A stretch of DNA of 64,000 nt from Roseomonas sp. AR75. Its GTDB lineage: Bacteria > Pseudomonadota > Alphaproteobacteria > Acetobacterales > Acetobacteraceae. Shown here one piece after another: positions 25,528 through 32,005 of this stretch. Positions within the stretch are counted from its first letter, which is position 1. Each line of letters starts with the position of its first letter. The notes under the pieces are model-generated. The model saw nothing but the letters and a program-made list of their open reading frames with translations, did not search any database and had not been told where the DNA came from. The position numbers were made by a program, and so were the translations under genes. The stretch lies in NCBI RefSeq assembly GCF_005222815.1, contig NZ_STGB01000004.1, forward strand, positions 558,001-622,000. The letters are read 5' to 3'.

Positions 25528-25967
25528 GCGCGCTGGCCGCGGCGGCGCCGCGCCTTGCCGGGCCCGCCGAGGTGCTGGCGCTCACCCTGTGGGGCGAGGC
25601 GGCGCACCGCCCCGTCCGCGCCATGGAAGCAGTGGCGAGCGTGGTGATGACCCGCGTGCGCCTGGCCGCCGCGCCCGGCGGCCCGGCGCATCTCGGGCGC
25701 GGCGTGGCCGGCGTGTGCCGCGCGCCCTTCCAGTTCGCCTGCTGGCATCCCGGCCATCCGCGCCACCGCGCGCTGGCCGAGTTGCGGGAGGATGCGGCGC
25801 TCGGCGCCTGCAGCCGGATCGCCGCGCGGGCGATCGCCGGCGCGCTGCCCGACCCGACCGCGGGCGCGACGCATTACCACGAGGAATGCGTGCTGCCCCG
25901 CTGGGCGCTGGGCGCCACGCCGAGCGCGGCGCTGGGCGGGCTTGTGTTCTACCGCCTGATCGGGTGA
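25524..25967 (+). CDS. SleB-like cell wall hydrolase (endolysin candidate)
   Basis: A 147-residue Hydrolase_2/SleB domain protein. It opens with a glutamate motif (VLALTLWGEAAHRPVRAMEAVASVVMTRV, residues about 16-44, read in blocks), then CRAPFQFACWHPG, and ends with TAGATHYHEECVLPRWA. These are the hallmark segments of SleB-type peptidoglycan lytic enzymes (family GH-like cortex hydrolases). There is no signal peptide, so release would need the preceding membrane protein. It is the last gene of the cassette. Confidence 0.85.
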   Translation: MSALAAAAPRLAGPAEVLALTLWGEAAHRPVRAMEAVASVVMTRVRLAAAPGGPAHLGRGVAGVCRAPFQFACWHPGHPRHRALAELREDAALGACSRIAARAIAGALPDPTAGATHYHEECVLPRWALGATPSAALGGLVFYRLIG

Positions 25968-26031
25968 GCGCCAGAAGGCAGGCTCCTTGGGAAATCGATC
26001 ACTGTTCGGCAACTTCCGTCGCTGAAGATGC

Positions 26032-26117
26032 TTGACAAAAGAGGAATCGGTTGGATTGCAGGGATGTTCCGAGTCTGCCACTTTACCACCGTCGTTCGGA
26101 GGGAGGACCACGCAGTG
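26032..26117 (+). promoter_or_regulatory. Possible promoter and strong RBS for the small ORF
   Basis: A TTGACA hexamer is at 26032-26037, with a weak -10 about 17 bases later. GGAGGGAGGA at about 26098-26107 precedes the GTG at 26115. The region is AT-richer than the adjacent cassette, which marks the left edge of a separate acquired segment. Confidence 0.35.
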
Positions 26118-26318
26118 AGCCGGGCTGAGCAACTCGCTCTCTTGCAGAGCCAGTTCAACATTGCACTGCAGCCTGTTCCAGGATATTTTGAAATGCCAAC
26201 GGCGTGGCGGCAGGTTGAGTCTTTCACCGTTCATAATACTCCGCCCAGTGCCCATCAGATGCAGGAAGCGAAGACGTTCGATGCCGAACTGGAGCGACGT
26301 GCTGGACGAGGTAAATAG
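26115..26318 (+). CDS. Small acquired protein upstream of the SDH-type protease
   Basis: A 67-residue protein from the GTG at 26115 (upstream ATGs at 26028 and 26064 are possible but lack a good RBS). It reads SRAEQLALLQSQFNIALQPV, then YFEMPTAWRQVESFTVHNTPP and AHQMQEAKTFDAELERR. It is not recognised. The gene is AT-rich and its 3' end overlaps the start of the protease gene by 38 bases, so the two are probably translated together. It could be an adaptor or regulator of the protease. Confidence 0.5.
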   Translation: MSRAEQLALLQSQFNIALQPVPGYFEMPTAWRQVESFTVHNTPPSAHQMQEAKTFDAELERRAGRGK

Positions 26319-27201
26319 GAGCGCACAGAGACATCAACGTGATCTAGCCGGCGTTTTTGACACCGTCAGACGCCGGTATCTCAAGAAATATTTTAAGAAA
26401 ACCGGGCGGAACACAATTGCCTATTATTCCGGATGGCTCACTAGATCATCCATTGCCGGCCTGGAAATTAGAGACGAAGATAAGAATGCTTTTATGATGG
26501 CGGTCCATAACATGGACCGTTCGAAGGGGTTGGACCTGATATTGCACACCCCGGGCGGTAGTATTTCTGCTGCTGAAAGTATCGTGACTTATCTGAAATC
26601 AATGTTTGGCGACGATATTCGGGCGGTCGTCCCGCAGATTGCCATGTCTGCGGGTACAATGCTCGCGTGCGCTTGCAAAGAGATAGTAATGGGCAAGCAT
26701 TCAAATTTGGGTCCCGTCGATCCGCAGTTAAATGGCCTTCCAGCGCACGGTGTGATCACAGAGTTTGATACAGCTCGGCGTGAAATTGCCCAAGACCCGA
26801 GCAAATTACAAGTCTGGCAGTTCATATTGAGCAAATATACGCCCAGTTTCCTGAATCAGTGTCAACAAGCCATCATGTTGTCTGAGCAATTTGTGGCGCG
26901 AGAGCTGCGAGCCAACATGTTCCGCGAAGATCCTAGAGCCGCGGAAAAAGTGCAGAGAATCGTAGCTGCGCTCACTAATTATGCCAGCAATCTTACCCAT
27001 GACAAGCACATACACGTTGACGAATGCAAGGGCATGGGACTCAAGGTCAAAGATATAGAAGACGACCAAGAGTATCAGGATCTCCTACTAACGATACATC
27101 ATTGCTACATGCACACCCTGGGTAACACAAGGGCCTTCAAAATTGTGGAGAATCAGCTGGGGGTCGCTTTCATTAAGGTCGTTGGAGAGCAGAGCCCATA
27201 A
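26281..27201 (+). CDS. SDH-family Clp-fold serine protease
   Basis: A 306-residue protein from the ATG at 26281; an upstream in-frame extension is unlikely. The core is a Clp/SDH-type serine protease: LDLILHTPGGSISAAESIVTYLKSM around residues 80-105, the nucleophile region VPQIAMSAGTMLACACKEIVMGKHSNLGPVDPQL in the middle (read in blocks, with the serine in MSAGT), and a basic N-terminus (YLKKYFKKTGRN). There is no signal peptide or membrane span. The family degrades or processes cytosolic or membrane proteins; some members occur in mobile conflict loci. The base composition is unlike the host. Confidence 0.75.
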   Translation: MPNWSDVLDEVNRSAQRHQRDLAGVFDTVRRRYLKKYFKKTGRNTIAYYSGWLTRSSIAGLEIRDEDKNAFMMAVHNMDRSKGLDLILHTPGGSISAAESIVTYLKSMFGDDIRAVVPQIAMSAGTMLACACKEIVMGKHSNLGPVDPQLNGLPAHGVITEFDTARREIAQDPSKLQVWQFILSKYTPSFLNQCQQAIMLSEQFVARELRANMFREDPRAAEKVQRIVAALTNYASNLTHDKHIHVDECKGMGLKVKDIEDDQEYQDLLLTIHHCYMHTLGNTRAFKIVENQLGVAFIKVVGEQSP

Positions 27202-27202
27202 C

Positions 27203-27562
27203 GTGCCCGAGACAGCAATTTACACCCTGGTGCGCGGCGCCGACTGGCGGGATGCGGAACGCGCCGGCGCCTATGCCGGCAGCGCCGACGATGCGCGCGA
27301 CGGTTTTCTTCACTTCTCCACCGCCGCGCAGGTGCGGGAGAGCGCGGCGAAGCATCGGCGCAGCGAGCCGGATCTCTGGCTGATCGAGGCCGACGCCGCG
27401 CGGCTGGGCGACGCGCTGAAATGGGAACCGGCGAGCGGCGGCAAGCGGCCCGGCCTGTTCCCGCATCTCTACGGCGCTCTGCCGCTATCCGCCGTGCTCA
27501 GCGCGACGCGCCTGACGCTGCGCGCGGATGGCACGCACGAATTCCCAGACGGCGTGCCCTGA
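27203..27562 (+). CDS. DUF952 family protein
   Basis: A 119-residue protein from the GTG at 27203, next to the stop of the protease gene but with host-like GC. It has the DUF952 pattern: IYTLVRGADWRDAERAGAYAG, GFLHFSTAAQVRESAAKH, LWLIEADAARLGDALKWEPAS and FPHLYGALPLSAV. The fold resembles ADP-ribosyltransferase-like DUF952/2'-phosphotransferase relatives, but no activity is established. Its host-like composition marks the right edge of the imported segment at about 27,200. Confidence 0.8.
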   Translation: MPETAIYTLVRGADWRDAERAGAYAGSADDARDGFLHFSTAAQVRESAAKHRRSEPDLWLIEADAARLGDALKWEPASGGKRPGLFPHLYGALPLSAVLSATRLTLRADGTHEFPDGVP

Positions 27563-27570
27563 AGGAACCG

Positions 27571-27861
27571 CTAGGCGGGCCCGTCGACGATCACGAAATT
27601 GCCGGTCGCGCTGTTCAGCCGCAGTGGGATCACGGCCTGGTAGGCATCCGATGCGTACCAGCCCTCCGCTGCCGTGCGGGAGGGAAATTCGATGATGACG
27701 AGACGCGGATGCGGCCATTCGCCCTCGACCACGGTCAGGGCGCCGCCGCGGACCACGAACGTCCCGCCGAAGGGCTCCAGCGTCGCCATCACCGCCTTGC
27801 GGTAGGTGTCGAACCCCGCCTGGTCGTGCACGGTCTCCGTCACCACGGCATAGGCCTTCAT
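27571..27861 (-). CDS. DUF1330 family protein
   Basis: A 96-residue ferredoxin-like (dimeric alpha-beta barrel) protein: MKAYAVVTETVHDQAGFDTY, FGGTFVVRGGALTVVEGEW and LVIIEFPSRTAAEGWYASDAYQ. These are the standard DUF1330 landmarks. The family is widespread and of unknown function. It overlaps the EamA transporter gene by 4 bases (ATGA) and is co-transcribed with it; convergent with DUF952 across 8 bases. Confidence 0.85.
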   Translation of the reverse strand: MKAYAVVTETVHDQAGFDTYRKAVMATLEPFGGTFVVRGGALTVVEGEWPHPRLVIIEFPSRTAAEGWYASDAYQAVIPLRLNSATGNFVIVDGPA

Positions 27862-28751
27862 GGCAGGTCCTCCTCGCGTTGCGCCACGCGGCGGGAGCCA
27901 CCGGCGGCGGCATGCTCGCTCATCACGCAGGCGAAGACCACCACCACCGCGCCCAGAAGCATCGGCCAGCCCGGCAGGTGGCCCCAGAGCGCGAGGTCGA
28001 AGGCCACGCTCCAGACCAGTCCGGAATAGCCATAGGGCGCGAGGCGGGACGCCGAGGCGTGGCGGAACGCCTCCGCGAGCGCCGCTGTCGCCGCGCCGAC
28101 GATCAGCCCGTTCGCGACCATCAGCGCCAGCGCCAGCGCGTCCGGCGTGCGCCACACGGCGATCCCGGGCGCAAGCATCACCACGAGGCCCAGCAGCGCC
28201 GGCCACAGCACCACGCGCGCCAGCCCCGATTCCTGCCGCAGCCGGCGGTTCAGCACGAAGACCAGCGAGTAGCAGAGCGTGCCGCAGATCGCCCAGAGAT
28301 AGCCAATCGGCGCGCCGCCCGCGGCCGCGGCCAGCCCCGGCGCCAGCCCGATCGCCACGCCCCCGAAGCCCAGCACGACCCAGCCCCAGGCCGCCGCACG
28401 CGGCGCCTCGCCCAGGAACAGCGCGGCCAGCCCCAGCACGAAGAAGGGCGAGGTGAAGAACACCAGGTAGCCCTCGACCAGCGGCAGTTCGCTGAAGGCC
28501 AGGAAGAAGAAGGTGGCGCTGCCGAGCATGGCGCAGGCGCGCAACAGGTGGATGCGGGGCATGTGCGTGTGCAGCGGGCCGCCCCAGCCCGGCCACAGCG
28601 CCCGGATGCCCAGGATCACGACCAGCATGGTCGCGAATCGCACCAGCAGCACCTGCCAGACCGCGTGATTGTCCGAGAGCAGCTTGCTGATCGCGTCCAG
28701 CAGCCCGAACAGGCCGATCCCCAGCAACATGAAGGCCGGCCCGCGCACCAT
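27858..28751 (-). CDS. EamA-type drug/metabolite transporter
   Basis: A 297-residue membrane protein with about ten hydrophobic spans and two EamA halves. The first half begins MLLGIGLFGLLDAISKLLSD and includes SATFFFLAFSELPLVEGYLVFFTSP. The second begins GYLWAICGTLCYSLVFVLNRRLR. DMT transporters export small metabolites or drugs. Specificity cannot be told. It is divergent from pyrD with a 95-base gap. Confidence 0.85.
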   Translation of the reverse strand: MVRGPAFMLLGIGLFGLLDAISKLLSDNHAVWQVLLVRFATMLVVILGIRALWPGWGGPLHTHMPRIHLLRACAMLGSATFFFLAFSELPLVEGYLVFFTSPFFVLGLAALFLGEAPRAAAWGWVVLGFGGVAIGLAPGLAAAAGGAPIGYLWAICGTLCYSLVFVLNRRLRQESGLARVVLWPALLGLVVMLAPGIAVWRTPDALALALMVANGLIVGAATAALAEAFRHASASRLAPYGYSGLVWSVAFDLALWGHLPGWPMLLGAVVVVFACVMSEHAAAGGSRRVAQREEDLP

Positions 28752-28846
28752 TCCCTCCCGCGATGCAGGGCTGAGTGGGGCCGCGCCGCGGCGCGGTCAA
28801 TGCGGCTTCCCTTCGCGTGCGGCGCAGGGCACAAGCGCCGCCGGCC

Positions 28847-29911
28847 ATGACCCCGAAACTCGCCTCCATCCTCATGCCGCTGATGCGCGGCATGGACCCC
28901 GAGCGCGCGCATGACATCGCGCTGCGCGCCCTGCGCTTCGGGCTCGCTGGGCGCGACACCTCGCCGGACGACCCGATCCTGGCGACGCACGCCCTCGGCC
29001 TTGATGTCCGCAACCCGATCGGGCTGGCCGCGGGCTTCGACAAATCCGCCGTCGCGGTCGCGCCGCTGATGCGGCTCGGCTTCGGGTTCGTGGAGGCAGG
29101 CTCCGTCACCCCGAAGCCGCAGATCGGCAATCCGAAGCCGCGGCTGTTCCGGCTGGCGGAAGACCGCGCGGTGATCAACCGCATGGGCATGAACAATGCG
29201 GGCCTCGCCGCCTTCCGCGCGCGGCTGGCCGCCTTGCCGCGGCCTGCGCCGGCGGTGCTCGGCGTGAACATCGCCATCAACAAGGAAGGCGCCGCGCCGC
29301 TGCGCGACTATCCCGCGCTCTACGAGGCGGTGGCGCCGCTGGCCGGCTACGTCGCGGTGAACGTCTCCTCCCCCAACACGCCGGGCCTGCGCGACCTGCA
29401 GGGCGAGCAGCAGCTTTCCGAGATTCTCGCCGCCCTGGCGGAGACGCGCGCGCGGCTGAAGGGCGCGCAACCGCCGATCCTGGTGAAGATCGCGCCCGAC
29501 CTTGCGCCCGGCGCGGTGGAGCCGATCGTCGCGGCCGTCGTGCAGCACGGCATGCAGGGGCTTATCGTCTCCAACACCACCATCACGCGGCCCGGCCTGC
29601 GGAGCGCGCATCGCAACCAGGCCGGCGGCCTGTCCGGCCCGCCGCTGCGCGCGCTCTCCACCGCGATGCTGCGGCGCGTGGCGGAACTGGCGAAGGGGCA
29701 GGGCCTGACGCTGATCGGCTGCGGCGGCGTCGGCTCCGGCGCCGACGCGTTGCAGAAGCTGCGCGCGGGCGCATCCCTGGTGCAGCTCTACGCCGCCTTC
29801 GCCTATGAAGGGCCGGCGCTGATCCCGCGCATCAAGCGGGAACTGGCGGCGCTGCTGCGGCGCGAGGGGGTGCGCAGCGTTTCGGATATCGTGGGGGCGG
29901 ACATCGCATGA
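28847..29911 (+). CDS. pyrD: Dihydroorotate dehydrogenase (quinone), class 2
   Basis: A 354-residue inner-membrane-associated enzyme that oxidises dihydroorotate to orotate in pyrimidine synthesis, passing electrons to ubiquinone. The N-terminal helix region (LMRGMDPERAHDIALRAL) marks class 2. FMN/substrate motifs include GLAAGFDKS, GFVEAGSVTPKPQ, NVSSPNTPGLR (the catalytic serine) and GCGGVGSGADAL. Length and motifs are complete. It overlaps the next gene by 4 bases. Confidence 0.96.
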   Translation: MTPKLASILMPLMRGMDPERAHDIALRALRFGLAGRDTSPDDPILATHALGLDVRNPIGLAAGFDKSAVAVAPLMRLGFGFVEAGSVTPKPQIGNPKPRLFRLAEDRAVINRMGMNNAGLAAFRARLAALPRPAPAVLGVNIAINKEGAAPLRDYPALYEAVAPLAGYVAVNVSSPNTPGLRDLQGEQQLSEILAALAETRARLKGAQPPILVKIAPDLAPGAVEPIVAAVVQHGMQGLIVSNTTITRPGLRSAHRNQAGGLSGPPLRALSTAMLRRVAELAKGQGLTLIGCGGVGSGADALQKLRAGASLVQLYAAFAYEGPALIPRIKRELAALLRREGVRSVSDIVGADIA

Positions 29912-30762
29912 AGCTGCTGGACGGCATCGCCCCGCTGGCGGAGCGCTATGATGGCTTCATCCTGGACATCTGGGGCGTGGTGCATGACGGCCGCCGGCCC
30001 TATCCGGGTGTCGCGGAGGCCTTTGCCGAACTGAAGCGCCGCGGCAAGCGCATCGCGCTGCTGTCCAACGCGCCGCGGCGCTCCCACGTTGTGGATGCGC
30101 TGCTGACCGGCATGGGCCTCGACCGCGAGTTGTGGGACGCAACCATCACCAGCGGGGAGCTCGCCTGGCGCGCGCTGAACGATCGCGCGGCGCTGGGCTA
30201 TGGCGACCGCGCCCTGCATATCGGGCCGGAGCGCGACCTCTCGACGGTGGAGGGGCTGGACATCGCGCTGACCGGCGATCCCGCCGAGGCGGATTGGGTG
30301 CTGAACACCGGGCCCGACCCCGAGCGCGGCAACGGCGCGGTCGAGCCGTATCGCCCGATGCTGGAGGCCTGCGCGGCGCGGCGGCTGCCGATGCTCTGCG
30401 TCAATCCGGACCGCTTCGTGATGGTGGGGGAGCACCGCGTGATCTGCGCCGGCGCGCTCGCCGACCTGTATGTTGCGCTGGGCGGACCGAAGGCGAAGGA
30501 GATCGGAAAGCCCGATCCGGCCGTCTATGCGCCCGTGCTGGAGGCGCTCGGCACTGCGGATCGGTCGCGGGTGGTCGCGATCGGTGACAGTCCGCACACG
30601 GACCTCGCCGGCGCGCAGGCGGCGGGGCTGGACGCGGTCTGGGCGCTGACCGGCCTGGCGGCCCATGCGCATGGCGAACGTCCGGACCCGGAGAGGCTCG
30701 CGGCGGTGGCGTTGGAAGAGGGTGTTGCGCCCATCGCGGGGCTCTCCGGCCTGCGTTGGTAA
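29908..30762 (+). CDS. HAD-superfamily class IIA hydrolase (TIGR01459-like)
   Basis: A 284-residue phosphatase. The nucleophile region (FILDIWGVVHDGRRPYPG) has an aspartate followed by Ile-Trp, as in the TIGR01459 subfamily. Motif II is LLSNAPRR, the cap domain lies between, and motifs III and IV are GKPDPAVY and IGDSPHTDLAGAQ. It overlaps pyrD, a conserved-looking pair. The substrate is unknown; class IIA members act on sugar phosphates, nucleotides or p-nitrophenyl phosphate. Confidence 0.85.
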   Translation: MKLLDGIAPLAERYDGFILDIWGVVHDGRRPYPGVAEAFAELKRRGKRIALLSNAPRRSHVVDALLTGMGLDRELWDATITSGELAWRALNDRAALGYGDRALHIGPERDLSTVEGLDIALTGDPAEADWVLNTGPDPERGNGAVEPYRPMLEACAARRLPMLCVNPDRFVMVGEHRVICAGALADLYVALGGPKAKEIGKPDPAVYAPVLEALGTADRSRVVAIGDSPHTDLAGAQAAGLDAVWALTGLAAHAHGERPDPERLAAVALEEGVAPIAGLSGLRW

Positions 30763-31182
30763 TGGTTGCGCGGCTGATCCCGACAAATCCTCACATTGTG
30801 ATGGGATGGCTCTGACATCATCGTCAGCGCGGCTGTAAAGAATCCCGACGCTGCGGCCGCCATGCTGAATGTAACGTTCCGTATGCGGTGCGGATTGGCG
30901 TGTCCGGCGGCCGTCTGCTCGCACTGCGCGTAGTGCCGTCCCAGATCCGCAAGCGCCAGTGGAGCCGTGACCGTAGCCCTGTAACCGACCAGGCTGCATC
31001 TGTCTCATTCATTCAAAGGTTGCCTCTTTTGCCGAGGCATTTTGCGTAAATGCAAGATTGATGACCTTTGATGTGCAAAGTTTGAGGCATGATGGCGAAC
31101 CAGCGTCGGAATATTTTACAGGCGGTACTCGGGCTGGTGACCTTGGGCTGACATTTCCTCAGAAAACAAGACGTTCCCCTAC
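30763..31182. other. Long intergenic region before the sigma-54 promoter
   Basis: There is no convincing gene between the HAD gene and the PEP-CTERM promoter. A small stem, TGCCTC (31021-31026) with GAGGCA (31034-31039), followed by TTTT, could be a weak terminator. A loose inverted motif lies near 31065-31090 (ACCTTTGATGTGCAAAGT). The stretch is AT-richer than average and would be the natural place for enhancer-binding sites 100-200 bases upstream of the sigma-54 promoter. Confidence 0.4.
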
Positions 31183-31198
31183 TGGCACGACCTTTGCT
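31183..31198 (+). promoter_or_regulatory. Sigma-54 promoter upstream of the PEP-CTERM gene
   Basis: TGGCACGACCTTTGCT is an exact match to the sigma-54 (-24/-12) consensus TGGCACG-N4-TTGCW. GG lies at 31184-31185 and GC at 31196-31197, 12 bases apart. Transcription would start near 31,209, 78 bases before the ATG at 31287. Activation would need an NtrC-type regulator; PrsR-type regulators are linked to PEP-CTERM systems. None is visible in this window. Confidence 0.75.
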
Positions 31199-31286
31199 GA
31201 CCATCGTGTTGCTAGCGCCGTGGTGGGGCCTGGCGTCGGAGGGCGCTTGCCCCTCGGCACCACGATGTTTCTTGCGAGAGGTGCAA

Positions 31287-31871
31287 ATGCGTAATCTTCT
31301 GAAGCGGCTTGCGGGCGGGGCGGCCGCATTGCTGATCGGGTTGGCCCTGATCCAGCCTGCCTCCGCCGCCCTGGTGGCGACGTCGAATTCGGGCGACCTC
31401 CAGTTCACCATCCTCGAGGCCCTGATGGATGGCGTCCCCGACGCCGATGTCGGCGTGGTCGCGGTCGGGCCGAACGGCTTCCGCCTGGTCCGCGTGGGGG
31501 GCGGTCCGCTGGTGGATACCGGCAACGACCTGCTGCTGTTCGCCCAGGTCGAGGCGCTGACCGGCACCATCAGCCAGTGGAACGGCATCCTGGAAGGCAC
31601 GCAGGGCGGCACGATGGGCGAAGACGTGTTCGACAGCAGCCTGAGCGGTCTCGGCAGCTTCGTCGTGACGGCGAGCAACCCGGCCGGCTCGGTCTCCTTC
31701 GATCCGCAGACCCTGATCTATGTCGGCAAGGACATCAACGGCACGCAGGGCCTGATCACCTCGGTGTTCCAGGGCGTGCCCGTGCCCGAGCCGGCCAGCC
31801 TGCTGCTGCTCGCCAGCGGCGTCGTCGGCATCGCCGGCCTGCGCCGGCGTCGCCAGGCAGTCGCAGCCTGA
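31287..31871 (+). CDS. PEP-CTERM sorting domain protein
   Basis: A 194-residue secreted protein. It has an N-terminal signal peptide (MRNLLKRLAGGAAALLIGLA, cleavage after ASA near residue 28). It also has a classic C-terminal PEP-CTERM signal: VPVPEPASLLLLASGVVGIAGLRRRR, made of a PEP motif, a hydrophobic span and an arginine cluster. Exosortase would cut at the PEP motif and attach or release the protein in extracellular polymer assembly. The central 130 residues are beta-rich and show no named domain. It lies behind a sigma-54 promoter and 134 bases upstream of the SdrD_B-repeat protein. No exosortase gene is in the window. Confidence 0.88.
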   Translation: MRNLLKRLAGGAAALLIGLALIQPASAALVATSNSGDLQFTILEALMDGVPDADVGVVAVGPNGFRLVRVGGGPLVDTGNDLLLFAQVEALTGTISQWNGILEGTQGGTMGEDVFDSSLSGLGSFVVTASNPAGSVSFDPQTLIYVGKDINGTQGLITSVFQGVPVPEPASLLLLASGVVGIAGLRRRRQAVAA

Positions 31872-31879
31872 CGCACTCG

Positions 31880-31910
31880 GCCCCCGCTCGCCGTGAATGG
31901 CGGGCGGGGC
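31880..31910 (+). terminator. Hairpin between PEP-CTERM and SdrD_B-repeat genes
   Basis: GCCCCCGCTCGCC pairs with GGCGGGCGGGGC across a 6-base loop, with one bulged C and one G-T pair. There is no T-run. It may be a terminator or mRNA stabiliser, and could partly separate the two surface-protein genes. Confidence 0.4.
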
Positions 31911-32005
31911 GCCGCGCGCGCTCCTGATCGCGGCGGAGCCACCGGCTCCCGCGCCTCCAATCCGGCCCACACGGCATACGAAATCAGACCCCAGGGATCT
32001 GGCAG

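Larger units (their letters stand above)
13188..25967 (+). mobile_element. Compact podovirus-like particle cassette (GTA-like or stripped prophage)
   Basis: About 12.8 kb of nearly gap-free genes holds papain-like protein, portal, scaffold, capsid, two tail tube proteins, a gp14-like protein, tailspike, terminase pair, holin-like protein and SleB hydrolase, in T7 morphogenesis order with the terminase last. No integrase, RNA or DNA polymerase, primase, helicase or methylase is present inside or next to it. GC content and codon use match the host. One small gene (24840-25064) runs antisense. The compactness, lack of replication functions and SOS box fit a domesticated particle such as a gene transfer agent; a decayed prophage is the alternative. 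Confidence 0.7.
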
